From Planococcus citri (Eukaryota > Arthropoda > Insecta > Hemiptera > Pseudococcidae), in NCBI RefSeq assembly GCF_950023065.1, contig NC_088678.1:42088580-42152579 (forward strand): DNA of 64,000 bases. The letters run 5' to 3'. Made by a program: the position numbers and the translations under genes. Shown here piece by piece: positions 22,121-35,435 of this stretch. The notes under the pieces are model-generated. The model made no database searches. It saw nothing but the letters and a program-made list of their open reading frames with translations, and was not told the origin of the DNA. Positions within the stretch are counted from its first letter, which is position 1. Each line of letters begins with the position of its first letter.

Positions 22121-23965
22121 ATTTTTGTTGTTTTCTGCCCTGCTGTTGAGTTCAATTTGCTATGATTATTTTCATATCGTTTTTCCTGCTTTTGGAAGTG
22201 ATGAGCATAAGTAATCTGTTGAGCTCCTTCTTCTTTTGGTCTAGCATCAAATTATTGATTTCATTAGGTACTGAAATAATTAAATGAATGTGAATTTATT
22301 TTGAATTGGTTGGGTACCTTTTCGAAAGATAACGTTTTATTGGTCTTTGTCTTTTGCATTTTCTTCGATGGAACCTTAATGAGCCATGCGATATTTAGTG
22401 TATGATAATTTATAACGATCGTAATTCGTAATGAGGCATTCTTTGTAAATTGGTTAACCATTTTCTTCGTTGACCAGACATCATACTTAATTTGTATAAT
22501 GAATTTTATTATTTTTAGAAGTTTATTTACGATTTTTCGATTAACTTTATCGACATGCAGGTATTTAAATTTATTTTTATACCCAACCTAGTCAGTCTCT
22601 AAGTGCCTGTCTACCAATAATAATAACTATTTATCGTGAAAAACGTAACTGAAACGAATTTAACTTTGTTTACACGATATTTACTTTTTCTTTTTCTGTA
22701 CAATGTCACAAGTCTCCGATGGTCTTGTTTCGGGCTAAATTCAACGTGAAAAATTAGCCGGCGAATTTCTTCGTGTATAATTTATTACAACCATACGTAC
22801 TACGTAGATCTATGTAGATATAAAGAAAGAAACGTATGTGTAAGTAAAGTAAACCTCGACTTGGTTATTACACGATTATAACGTAAGAAGAATAATGCAT
22901 AACGTTAACGTAACCAACATCTGTAAACTGAAAAAGGTTACTCCAAAACCCGTTTTACTCGAAGAAACGGGACGACACCGTCCTTTTTTCGGTACCAGGT
23001 GTGTGACGTCACTTGAAAGGAGATCCTACATTAATACAATGATGATCGCGTAATTTTTCATGGTTTTTTAATTTTTTTAGCAAAAGGAAGAGGTCTAGTA
23101 AAATTTTATTCAGAACATTATTCATAGATATTAACATTCTCTATTGATTGGTATATTTTTTTCTAATTTTATGTAGTAACTACGATTTTATAATTGTTTT
23201 TGTTCTCGGATTTTTACAGTATGTCAACTTTACATTAAAATTACTCGATATTTTCAGCAATCATTTTGGTGTTTTGAAATACAATATGTTCGGAATGTTT
23301 CGCTTTTCAATTTGTTTTTTTATTCGAAGTGCTAGCTTTTTTATCGTTCAAAAAATATTGTTAAAAGTTCAAAGTTGTAAAACATGACATGGCGCGCGTA
23401 GCAAAAATCTAACTTTATTTTCAGTCGGAACATGGGTGTTAAATTATCATTTATCATCATGCCAACATGTTCAGAATTTTATGCTATTCAAATTGCAATA
23501 AGTAATCATAAATAAATCCGGTGAAATAAACGTTTAAACTAGAAATGAATCATATTTTCATTCATTTCAATGAAATATCAAATTTGTTTACATTTAAATT
23601 ACAATGATATGAAACCCTCTCGCCCCTTTGTCAAACTTTCTGCAACTTTGATTGAACTTGAATAACTTTTGAACATTTGAATTTGAAACTAGCGTTTTAA
23701 GGGGAAAATCATGGTAAAGACAATAAAATTTTGCATGTTCTAGTTTTTCAAAAACCCATACTCTCACTAGTCACTAATAATAAATTTTGAGTACCTATAA
23801 TTTTAATTAATTAAATCTGAATTTTTTTTACTCCATGAGACAATTGAGACATGTTTTTACGCCTTCCAACTTTAATAACTGAACAACAAAAGCTAGCGCT
23901 AGCGCTTCGATTAAAAAACCAAATTGAAGAGCAAAAAATTCTGAACATTTTGTGTAATTGTACTT

Positions 23966-25010
23966 ACAAGGGAATCTCTTTAGGTGTCACACTCCGATTT
24001 GAAAGGGACCGCGATTTTTGGAAAGAGCATAGTCTGAAACCCGCAAAACCAAATTTTCAGCTTCCCAAGTTCATTTTTCGATTTTTGGCGAATTTTTGAA
24101 AATTCAAAATTGACTGTTTTTGGCGAATTATGCCTTTTTTAAAAAAAGTACGTACCTGATCAGTAAAAATGGTCAAAATAAGTCCCAAAAATAATATTAA
24201 TTACCCAAATCCAAATTTTACCATTTTCAGCCATTCTGGAGCCTCCAGCGCGATTTTTCAATTTCTCCAGAATTTTGAATTTGCTCCAGAAAGCGTGAAT
24301 ATGCAGTTGAGCAGCTAAAAATCGAGTTGTATATTAATCTCGACCTGTTTAACGAGTTTATCCACATTTGAGCCGATTTTGAGAGTGACACCTCAAGAGT
24401 GGTTTTTTGAGGTGTCACTCTCGCTCCAAAACGGCTGGAAATGGTAGAATTTGCGCTCCGGGGGGTTAGTTCTTGAAGAAATACAGCGATTCGCACAAAT
24501 TTCAAAAATTTACTCACAAACAGTTATCTTTTGATTTTTTTGATTTTTTAATTTTGAAAAAAGCTGGTCAAAAAGCCACTTGAGGTGTCACTCTCAAAAT
24601 CGGCTCAAATGTGGATAAACTCGTTAAACAGGTCGAGATTAATATACAACTGGATTTTTAGCTGCCCAACTGCATTTTCACGCCTTCTGGAGCAAATTCA
24701 AAATTCTGGAGAAATTGAAAAATCGCGCTGGAGGCTCCAGAATGGTTGAAAATGGTACAATTTGGATTTTGGTAATTAATATTAGTTTTGGGACTTATTT
24801 TGACCATTTTTACTGATCAGGTACGTACTTTTTCTAAAAAAAGCATAATTCGCCAAAAACAGTCAATTTTGAATTTTCAAAAATTCGCCAAAAATCGAAA
24901 AATGAACTTGGGAAGCTGAAAATTTGGTTTTGGGGGTTTTAAACTATGCTCTTTCCAAAAATCGTGGTTCCGTTCAAATCGGAGTGTGACACCTCAAGAG
25001 GTTCCCTTGT
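23966..25010. mobile_element. Complete foldback element: 1-kb near-perfect palindrome
   Basis: Two arms of about 430 bp (23966-24398 and 24579-25010) are inverted copies of each other with few differences by eye. The outer ends read ACAAGGGAATCTCTTTAGGT and the inverse of ACAAGGGAACCTCTTGAGGT. The 180-bp centre contains a second hairpin: GAGAGTGACACCTCAA at 24381 pairs with TTGAGGTGTCACTCTC ending 24422. No transposase frame. This fits a foldback-type non-autonomous element. Diverged relatives lie at 17571-18345 and 59333-59656. Confidence 0.85.
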
Positions 25011-26049
25011 TAGTATGAAGTTGACGTGCAGTGAAAATCTGCGGATAAAAATAATTATAAAATTGTATTATCACAAAATTGAAAAAAAATTTATACCAAT
25101 CGGTAGTAAATTTTGATATCTTCAAGTCTTTTCCAACAAAAATTTCACGTAAACCCTTTCACTTGGTCAAAAAATTTAAAAAACGCAACTTTTGTCATGT
25201 AAAAATGCATTGTAAACAATGTATCTCTACTTTCTAGCTTCTTCTGGATGACGTCACATCAGTCGATGGACGATTTCAAAACCGTATAACCATTAACTAC
25301 CTAAGTATCTTCTTTTTGGCGTAACCTCTTTCAGTTTATCTTTATGGGATGTTGTAACGTAACGTGTCTACGTTGAAAAGAAAACGCAGCTTAGTAACCC
25401 CTGCGAACGTCTCTTACGATTGTAACCACTGATTTAATATGACCATGAATGTCTATTCATAGAATGAGATACGCACGCGCAGAGTAACTCAACAAGTAGT
25501 TCTGTTCTAACATGATGGTGGGGGGATTACCGGCGGCAAGGTTGATTGTGGCAGGCATTTTCGGTGATCAACGAGCAATAAGACGAGTTCAGTGCTTTCG
25601 CAGTAGTGTACTCATAACATGTGCATGAATTGTGCGGTAATCAATTGTACATGTATTTCGCGTTTTTTTTTCACTTCACTCTCATGATTACACACTCGTG
25701 ATATAATCTGGGTTAACAGTATTGATGATTTTTTTTTTATCAATCTTAGACGTATCTTTAGTGCTATTATGGCTGTGTTCTTGCGTGTAGCTTGATCATC
25801 GTAGATCGTACAAGTGTCAAGTTAATTCGTCTCATTTGTTGTTTATTTTCCGAAGAAGAAGCGGTTGTCGTTGGCTTCAATAATGATAATGATAGCGTAT
25901 TTCGAGTAAAAAATTGTCTGCCTTTTTTTGCGCGCGCTTTGTGGGCAATTTGTGCTGCCTGTTTTGTCAAGTCTTCGCCGCTATCGGGTGTTCACGTAGT
26001 TTGATGCAATTTCGTAGTTTATGCGGTTGTTTTAAATCGGACCGTCTTT

Positions 26050-27700
26050 TTGTAGGCGGCGAAGAGAATACCAGTGCTGTTGGTGGCATAAGTGAAAATA
26101 TTAAACCTGTTTACCAACATTTTAGCAACATGACCGAAGGTTAGCGGCTATAAGTAAAAAATCTGTATTTTATTCTTAACCGAACACGAGTATATACATT
26201 TATAATGTAAGAGTCTACTGTAGGATTACCGCCGTTTACGTGTACTATCCATGTATTTTGAGCGAAAACGAGAAAAAGTTTGCAAACGTCGCCTTGTCGG
26301 TCGATTCCATGCTCTCTGCATTCTAATTTAGAACCTGTTTCGGTGACAAATTTCATGTCTGGTTTGGACGTACACACTTGGTGTACTTACGTATACGATA
26401 AGCCATCGAAGATCTGCATGCAAAACCATCGCATCCGATCCGAACCGATCACATTAGAACGTGTAAAATTCGTGAAAGAAATGCAACCCAATAACGTCCA
26501 GTTCGATAAGCTAACCAATCTGGTACGCCGTGTTTGGTTTGGTTGGTGTTTGGTGCCGAATTGAACGAGTCGAAATTTGTCTGCACGAAGGTAGATGTCC
26601 TTCCAGAATCTTCGTGACTAATTGCATACCACACACCTTTTGTAACTGGCGCAAATCTGTAAGGACAGCCACCTTGTGATAAGAATCTTACAAATGGCAC
26701 GTAGTGTAGCCTTAAATATGCCGAAATTCGCCATACTTGTACCATTATCTGATCTCATTCGCCTTCGTGTTGATCTTAACGAGTTTACTCGAATACTTAC
26801 TCGATGTATATTAATCATTTTTCTGATCATTTTTGTAGTTCCTTGTGTGGTATATTATGATTATGGAGGCGATTTGTTGTATATACGCCTTCGGATCAGT
26901 GTATCCTGCGGTCAGTGGCATCGAAGATGGCGGATCGTTCGATCAACTCGAATGAATATGTGTTTCTGAACGAAATGAACATGATTCTGGTCTGCATTCG
27001 TGGTATGGCATTCAAGTAGTGTTTACTGGTATTAGTACTAATCGAATATCATCTTGATGGGCTGCAGGTACATACATCATCTTGAACGAAATGTACCCAA
27101 TTCTGGACTGTTTAGACGAACTGAATCGAACATTCAACAGGTGTCTGCTGGTATCAGTACGATTTAAATGTGATCCTGAATTATCGACGAACACTATCAA
27201 TTGCTCAACTGGTGGTCTACGAATATACCAGACCAAGACTGTGCCTGAGATCATTTCCTCTACGAAATATGGAGTAAAATTAGTGCCAGTTCGAAGTGAT
27301 GGTGAATCACGCCGTCGATATTTTAATCAATTACTGCTAGCGTTAGATTACCGAACGTGGCTACGAAGGATTAGTTCTTGATACTTCGAAATTACTCCTA
27401 ATTTCCAACGTTATTACTATGTTGATCAAAGATATGGAAAGTTCAACTGCCGGCGTCGAGTAGATAATTTGTGAACCGTTCATCGTACCTATTCTGTGCA
27501 TCAGCATCCTACACGAATCAGTACCATCAAAAGTTCAGGTAGTGAAGACTGAACGATCGTTAAACAAGTCTATTCGAGATTTCTTCCGGTTATATATGAA
27601 AATGGATTCGATACAAAGGAGGTTAATGGAATATTGAAATGGCGTATTGCCTATACCACGTTGATTTATCGAAGTTTTAATATTCGACGATAATACAGTA
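26050..27700. other. Unexplained stretch with diverged internal repeat
   Basis: This part is less AT-rich and has many short open frames of 70-99 codons on both strands without splice context. A block starting GAACGAAATGAACATGATTC (26970) recurs as GAACGAAATGTACCCAATTC (27087); both continue to CTGGTAT(T/C)AGTAC. It could be a decayed coding insertion. I recognise no family. Confidence 0.35.
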
Positions 27701-28029
27701 TGCTTATTTTAGCGAGATAACAGCGTATTTCATAATTATTGCTTCTTATCTGCGCCGTTCGTATCCGTTGGGGTAGTCATGCCAGAGAGAAACGGAGAAG
27801 TCTGCGTTTTGATTGCTAACAGTCCGCGTGATACGGTTAATTTCCTACTTAACAATCTATTATTGGCTTATCGTATATAAATTACAAGTATTAAGAACGA
27901 ATCGACAATGAAAATTAGTCATCGAAGCAAATTTTCAAATTAGAATACGCTGTCGAAGCGAAATTATTTCCAGCACGCGTTATTCGACTCGACTATGAAC
28001 CTTTTTCGGGCCGAAAGGCGAAAATTTCG

Positions 28030-28037
28030 TATAAATA
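28030..28037 (+). promoter_or_regulatory. TATA-box-like site upstream of PKG coiled-coil exon
   Basis: TATAAATA followed by GGG, then a CG-rich stretch (28065-28130). It lies 690 bases before the exon at 28717 and could drive a transcript with an untranslated exon. Placed on motif alone. Confidence 0.25.
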
Positions 28038-28716
28038 GGGAAATACTCGTATGTCGTCAATACTTACAACGACGACGACGCAATATTTCAGTCGTCGCAT
28101 GTCGTCGCCGGCGCGGTGATGGTGATTCGCTGCCGATGATCGTGGATAAAAATTATTATGATTACGTCACTGTAGTATTTTGTTGTAACGCTTTCATTGG
28201 TATGTCTATATAAATCTATGTAGTATCATGCGGGAGTTCAGCCTGCGCTGCACCTTGTCAGCTAATTTAATACTTCCTTCATGCGGTTAAATATAATCGT
28301 CTCTGTGATATATTAAAAGAAAGAAATTACGTAGGTATTCTTCTTATGTTTCCCAAGATTACGTTACTTTCGTAATATGTAACGTGTCTTCGTGATTCGC
28401 GTGTTTCTATAATGATACAATTTGTAATCGAGATGACGACGTTTGATTGAGGGGGTAGGGGCGAGAAAATGACGAACTTCCTTCTTGGTGTTTATAAATC
28501 GTAAATTGATCGCGGCGAAATTCAAATTCGCCTCCACTGCGTTTGATATTGAACAGGTGATTTACATTCGCTGCGTTGTCATAATTTTGAAAAATTACCA
28601 ACGAAAGTGTCTACCATTATGTACAATACTCGTGTTCCTTAGTGAGACTAGATCGTTAGTTATTTATTATTTTGGTTATCGATTCTGGTATCTGATTTTT
28701 TTCGTTTTTGTTCCAG

Positions 28717-28972
28717 CTCAAAAGATGCAGGAGATGCAGGAGAAGATAGAAAAACTCGAGAAAATGCTCCAAGTGAAAGAGCAGGAGATTGTCGATTTAC
28801 GATCACAACTCGATAAATTCCAGAGTGTATTATTCAAAAGAGGCGAAACATCTTTCGGTGGTGGTGCTCAAACTCGAGTACGAAAGCAACGAGCTCAAGG
28901 AATTTCAGCCGAACCGCAAACCATCCACGATTTGAGTCAGAAGAAATTCCAAACGTATCCGAAGAATGACAG
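28717..28972 (+). CDS. for: cGMP-dependent protein kinase, N-terminal coiled-coil and autoinhibitory exon
   Basis: Bounded by TTTTTGTTCCAG|CT and GACAG|GTAATT. The exon codes a leucine-zipper-like helix, KMQEMQEKIEKLEKML then VDLRSQLDKFQSVL, which in PKGs forms the homodimer; a Gly-rich linker; RKQRAQGISAEPQ, the autoinhibitory pseudosubstrate segment typical of insect and vertebrate PKG I; and a tail ending KFQTYPKND. Joined in phase to the exon at 45504 it reads …YPKNDR-SRELIKAAILDN, matching the family at the junction. PKG phosphorylates Ser/Thr targets when cGMP rises and in Drosophila foraging sets feeding and movement behaviour. Translation could start at the internal ATG 28725 or in an upstream exon (20993 proposed). 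The symbol is by homology to Drosophila foraging. Confidence 0.92.
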
Positions 28973-29962
28973 GTAATTTTTCGTTGCATCGTAATTCGTA
29001 CCTATATAATTGTTTGGAGTTAGTACTCCTTTTCAAAATTCTATTGACTATGAGAAATGGGAGGCTCGACTTCGAGAGATGGCGAAAGGCAATGAAGCAA
29101 AATATGGAATTCGAGAGAGTGTGTGATAGAAGCATATGAGGAAACGTCCTCTCAGGTGGGTGAATATACAAAAACAAATTACATTGAAATGAATACACTT
29201 GTAGCTTGCTCTGAGAGACTGAGCGAGGGTGGCAAAATATGGCGAATGAATTATAGAAAATGGCACCATATCGCTTGGGTGTTTTATTTTTAAAACAGTA
29301 GCTTCTGCGATTCGTCTTTTGAATAGCAGAGATAAAGTGGATGCGAATCGCGTTCAAAGAATTTTATGGGTCATTAAGCTGTTGGAAGGCGACCACCTGT
29401 GGATTCCAGTGCTTCTGTCGGGAGGTGGTTTTATCCTATTCGAAGTGCAGGTTTCCAGTGTTAGTGAAATTAGCAAAATCGTGGGTACCTATTTCTAACC
29501 CGCATGAATACGTACATATATGACCTAAAATGTCTCACAAGTTTGAAATTTTATTCCGCAAATGGACGTAGCGCTGGCGTTGCAATATTATTATCAATTT
29601 ACCTATACTCAGTGTTTTTTACATTATTCATTCGTCTGGTGTGAGAAATTTTTTTCCCACGTGCATTTATTTTAAAAGTTTCCAATTACGTGTTTTCATC
29701 GAATGCTAATTATATTTGCGGTGCCTTTGGTATTCCGATACCGTATCACTTATTTAGCGTTTTACCTTCTATTTTTGAACTGCGAGTATCTAATCCATTA
29801 TGAGTTATAACGCGGTCTTCTTCTTGTTTCGTTGATGGATTTATATTTCTCGGACGTTGTCAGCTTTACTGCGATTTTAAAATTGAATCTTTTGTATGGT
29901 TGAAAGAAATATTTTTCAATCATCTCAATTTGAAATATCACGTGAAGTCGACAACTTGATAG

Positions 29963-30248
29963 CAGTGGCGCATGGCGTAGACAAGATTTTGCCAAGGCGG
30001 GGGCAAATCCAGATTTTTAGGCATTAAAAGTTGAAATTTGAGGAAATTTTCTGATAATGCTTTATGATGTACGAGTATGATAATTTTATGAAAATGAAGG
30101 CAAAATACTGTTCGAGGTAAGCGAGAGCAAATTGAAAAATAGGTTCAAAAAACAAAAATACGTCCATTTTTATGTTTAATTTTAAAATTTCATCCGCAAG
30201 GCGAGTAATCGCCCAAGTTGCCCCCCCCCCCCCCAGAAGCCATTGCTG
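29963..30248. mobile_element. Possible hAT-like MITE (about 286 bp)
   Basis: Left end CAGTGGCGCATGGCGTAG and right end GCCATTGCTG are imperfect inverted ends beginning CAG; CAGTGGCG is a common start of hAT elements. GC-rich blocks (GGCGGGGGCAA at the left, TTGCCCCCC… at the right) also mirror each other. I see no 8-bp target duplication, so the assignment is weak. Confidence 0.3.
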
Positions 30249-33200
30249 GATATGTAATGGTCTCTCCCGCCACCAAAGCTTCAACAATTGAACTGTCATT
30301 TTATGCAGATTTTTTAAGCTTTATTGCAATTCGATTTTTTTTTATTATCGTTATACTGAAATTCCTTTCTCCGTCCCAATAAGCTGTCTTCGAAGCTAAG
30401 ATGTTGGTCAATTTTATCAGTTTCTTGAGTGCGATCAAATTTTTGGAGAAGGATAGTCGCTCTTGGTTTTCATCAATTTTCATCTAATTTAAATTTTAAT
30501 GAATTGGATTGAATTTCAGAAAATGTGGATCATTTTTGTTTTATTACTTAAAGCAAGTTCTGGAGCTGGGAAGTTTTTTTTTTTCAATTACGTGCAAAAG
30601 TACAAATGAAAATAATTGCCACTGAAAATATTAGTATTGTACGGAATGGGAGCAAGAAAATAGTAAATCTTCTCCGTACACCCATTTCCTGAAAAATTGC
30701 GAATCTGTAGGAAGGAGAGAAAGATGTTTTCCTGAAAAAGGAATTTCGATAGATTCCGACACTAAAATTGAACATTTTGAAACTTACTGATTCAAATTTT
30801 TCTGTTGATTTTTTATCATTCAAATACGTCCTTCAAATTGAAGCAACTTCATTTCTTCTCGTGATGTCTTCGCCTTTTTGCTGACGCTGAGTTCAAGTAG
30901 GCTCACCGTGGTGACTTTTATTTATTTTGTGGAGTAAGCTAACTCTTATACTCGTATACCACCTCGTTCAGTCGGGGTGAACTTCACCTTTAATTTATTG
31001 GCGGAATCATGGATTCGTGAAGTAACCATTCGAGGAATTTGTTTCGGAAAATTGCCCTGTAATCGGTGAAAATCGTACCTGTAATTCAAAAACCATTGAT
31101 TCGAGTTGAGAAAATAACGACTCGAAGTGGGTGAAATTCATTTTTGATCTACAAAAAGAATGATGGAATTAAAAAAATATATATTATTCAAGTATAAATG
31201 GTGAAGTATTGGGAAAACTATGCTCCAAAAAAAAATTATAATTTGAGTGGAAAAAGTTGGAAAAATTCAAACTAGAACGATAAATTTCAGTCTGATGACG
31301 CATGCTGAAAGAAGCCAAAAAGAGTTGTGCTATTGATTAAGAAATTCTCTGAAAGTTTTTAAAATGATCATTTTTTGTTGTGATTTGAAAATGACGACTT
31401 CTGAGAAAATGTTACTTAGGTTTCATTTGGCAATACTTCTACCTTTATGTCCCTCTACCAGCTTCCTATATGGAATATTTCTGTACTTATCAAGATCGGA
31501 GGACAGGATTAGCCATTTTTCTGCATAAATATCTTATTTGCTGTTTTTGACGATACCATTATTCATAACTTAACAAAAGCGCATGCTCATATACCTATTT
31601 AGACCTACGTCAGTTCAGTATCTAATTCTATTGAATGGGCATATCGTATTCAAAGTGTGGTTAAATAATGTATAGGATAGGTATAGAATATAGGATAGTG
31701 GTATGTCAACCGCAAATGTTTTTTTCGCCTCTTTTGCATAGAATCTTGAATGATTGAACTGCTCGCCTTGCTCTCAACAAGGTAATTGTACCTGACTCGA
31801 GCTGGCTGCAGTTCTCCTATACTAATTAAATAGATACTAGTAGACGGGTGCACAATTTGACCATCGGCGACGCACGCAATTCGATTTAAATCACGGAATT
31901 CAAGAATGCTGATTAGTTGCCTCGAATAAGTTTCCACAACTTCACGTATGATTTACATTTTGAAACGTAATGATGGATTTTTCTAATGAAAAAAAAAGTA
32001 GTCATGAGTGTAGTTTGAAAATTTATGATGTATATAGAGGGAGGATATCAAAAGTCTCGATGTTCGAAGATAACTCATTTTGAATCTATACCAGGAGTAA
32101 AATGGAATAGGGAAAAGGAGGACGAGATCGCTTTGGATGAAAAAATTTGAAGTACCTACCCTGCGAACCATTTGATCCTTAAGGTATTTTTTTCGAATGT
32201 GAAAATTTTCTAAAATTTCATTTTGTAAGTGTAATAGGTAAAGGTACCATTTCTTGGTATACGAATCTCAAAAATGTTGAAAAATTTTTATATTGAGGTA
32301 TATCTGGGAAGGTTTGGTAAGAACTTTTGTCTTGACCTGAGTTTGTTAAGATTTTCAATGATTTTTTTTTTTCATATGAATAAGGAGGAGATTTACTGTA
32401 TCCAATCTACCGGAAACCGCCCGTGGTAACTTGTTAGAAAACATGTCCGATTATCCAAACATTTTAATCAATTAGGTACTTTGAGTAAAATGGCAATGAA
32501 ATCAGAACCGCGACGAGGACGTCTCGATACCTTGCATTATACCATTTCTCAAGGGTGATATAAAGAATACGTTACTGATATTTTGCGTTAAACTCACTGT
32601 TTTTCTGAAAATCATAGATATAAGTGCACGAACATTGATTAAAATCATACAAGTAGGTATTGATTTAAAAAATGTGATCAAATTCTGTTGAGTATCATGT
32701 GCAAAAATTATTAAAAATTCGTTAAAATTATTGAAAATATTTCATTGAAAAAAAAATCAAAATTTTTCATTATAATGCAATTAATCAAAATTGCACTTTC
32801 AAACTTCTGTCCAATGGATCTCGAAACAAAGTCTTTTAGGAAAAAATGAATCTTACTCTGTCTTATGATCAGTTAATTTTTTCATTTCAAATTTTTTTTT
32901 TTAGCTATACCTGTTGAAAATGGCAATGGAATTTATTTCATCTACTCGTATGTACCTATTTGAAAATTATAGCTTAAATTATTAGCCAAATTCTTTCAGT
33001 ACCAATCAACACGACAGTTTTGCTACTGAAATAATACTAATAATTACGCAATGGTGGTGCCTGAAAAGGCTAAAAAGCTGTGAATAGTGAATCAACATTG
33101 CAAATACAGTTCGTTTTTATGAAATTATGTACATTATGTATTAAAATTTCCAAATCTTGGGCAAATCAATTCCGCAATGTTTAATATCAAAAACATATAT

Positions 33201-34964
33201 CGAAGTATAAAAACCTCCAATTCTGAATGATTTTGCTATAGTGAGCTTATCGACCATCTCAACGTTTCGAAACCTCGTAAGAAAGATGATGCAAGATTAT
33301 TAAGTATTCAATATCTTTTTCGAAATATCTGCGTTAACTTGGCCATGAATTCTGAGAAGTTCTAAAATTTGTGAAATTAAGTTTAAGGTAGGTATATTTA
33401 GAAACGTTAGATGGCCACGTTTCGTCTATGAAGCCTCAACTTCCTGAACTTTCCGAGTAATCACTTAATATTATCAAATAAGATCGAGTTGCTTTCGTAT
33501 TACCTTACTCGGATATGCCCCGAATAAGTAAATTGCGGTCGGATATCCTGAATTTTCAAAAGGCTAAAATAGATAATGATATTTTTTCAGTTTTTCACTC
33601 TAATGAAGTACTTGAGGTATTTAGCGGATGAAAAAGGTGTCTTTTTTTTTTTTGACTCGGATCCTGGCCTTGGCCGGTGGAGAAAGTTTATCGAATATTG
33701 ATCTGATTAGAAGATTTTCATACGCGCCGTTTACAGGATTGTACGCAATTTTTTCTTTGAGCCCTTTCAAAAAATGCTTACCTATTATGTTTTTTCGTGA
33801 TTTACACAATTTTTAAACCATTTTGGAACCTTTTTAGGGCTCTCAATTTTTTAATCGAGAAGCTAGAATTTCTTTGTGAGGTATCCTTCTGTGCCTTTAC
33901 TACCTTCATGATTTTCTTCGCACTTCAACTTGTTTATTTGTAGCTTTCAAAATGTATCAAAAAGTGGAAAATTTTTCAAAATGCGGAAGAAGGTCACAAA
34001 TTGAAATGGTAATGCACTAAGAACTCTTCGTTATTTATTCTGCTAATTTTCCTCCTTTCGACGGAATGAATTATGATTGTGAGTTAAGTGATTGATAATT
34101 TTCGTTTATTTATGCGAAGCACGAATAAATTGTTAATCGCATATTTTCCTCGAAATGATAAACAGACAGCGTTGAACGGCCATTCGTTTGCTTCCTTTTT
34201 GATGGATCATTCAAATTTCTTTCCTCAAACAATGTTCTTCGCTGTCAGCTGTGAAAAAATTCTCAAAACAGAAAATGATAGATTTTGATCGTCTACAGCT
34301 TTCATTTGAAATATTTTTCCATATCTTCGTTATCGTGTTTCCAACGCAAAACACTGAACTGTTTCAAAAAATTTAAATTTGAAAAAACTTTAAAATATTT
34401 GTGCAGATTTTTTTAGCGTATTTTAAATGTTGGATATTAATTATATTTCATTTATGAAGATGTACGTATATTTTTTTAAAAATTTACTTCAGTGTTTTTT
34501 TCTTCTTTTCGTACTCCACTCTTTTTACTGATGTTTTTTTTTTTTTTTTATATATATCTAAGTGAAGATGTTAATTTCGAATTAGTACGTCATTCTACAC
34601 AATAATGATAAAAAGAGTTTGCATGACAAATTTATAAATGTAGATAAAATTAATAAAAGAGGTATGAAAAACTAAAAAAAATTTCAACTTGAGTCAGCCA
34701 GAGCGTTCAGTAATTATTCACAAGGTAGAATGAAACTATGTATTCAAATCGAGATTATAGGAAAACACCTAATAAATGAACTTTCCATCTATCAACATTC
34801 AACCATATCTCCATTATCTTTTGCGTATCTTAGATTATTTGAATATTCCAAAATATGTTTCATGATTTAAAAAAACATTGGATTAAAACGGTCCTATATC
34901 GGTGAAAAGAGAACAGAAAAAACTAAATCTGACGATGTAGGGCGTTAACTAGACCAAACTGGTT

Positions 34965-35435
34965 TTATTTTACCGTGTGAATCTGGCAATATCCCAAATT
35001 ATCCGTCAATAATAAGATGACAATGGTTGGAGAAAAGTTCAAAACAGAGCCGAATGCGGCAATTACGACTCGTCGTGGATTTGTAAATTCCGGGTGGTAA
35101 TTTCGCGGCGATTTGACGCCGGTGAAAAATTTCCAATCCTGCTTTCCAAAATCAACTTCTAAATAGGTACCTACTATTAACTTCTGCAAAATTCACTCGA
35201 ATTGTAGAAAGATATACACACGCACTTATGCTCATCCCAAATAAATATTATCTCTAGAGCTTCTGCAAACAAAACAACTTGGCAATAATAAACAACCAAC
35301 GGTAGTTAAACGAACAAATAAAGTAATCACACTTTTCTTTATCGCGAGCCAGCGCCATGGTAGTACACCAAACCAACAGGCCACCAAAGCCATAGACGCG
35401 ACAAATGTATGGAAAGTTTTCGTTCGTGGCGCCAT
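34965..35435 (-). CDS. Possible small two-exon antisense gene, 86 residues
   Basis: ATG at 35435 in a good context (CTTAAATGGC) codes MAPRTKTFHTFVASMALVAC with a hydrophobic stretch. A donor at TTTG|GTGTAC (35368) leaves phase 1, and an acceptor CTATTTAG| (35159) opens AA GTT GAT…, which completes a Glu codon and stays open to TAA at 34967-34965. The intron would be 210 bp. The second exon codes EVDFGKQDWKFFTGVKSPR, a basic middle, and a hydrophobic segment (VVIAAFGSVLNF…IVILLL). The protein would have two hydrophobic stretches and might sit in a membrane. I recognise no family. The phase agreement and start context support it, but the donor is not canonical at +4 to +6. Confidence 0.3.

Larger units (their letters stand above)
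21075..28716 (+). other. Proposed first intron of PKG
   Basis: Runs from GTAAGT at 21075 to TTTTTGTTCCAG at 28716, 7.6 kb if the first exon is right. It holds the tandem repeat, the large palindrome at 23966-25010, long AT-rich stretches (22121-23965, 25011-26050) without gene signals, and the odd repetitive patch at 26900-27250. Confidence 0.4.

Noticed and set aside
25512..25630. ATG-led 38-codon frame in a CG-richer patch (MMVGGLPAARLIVAG…)
   Set aside because: No donor, no homologous look, isolated.
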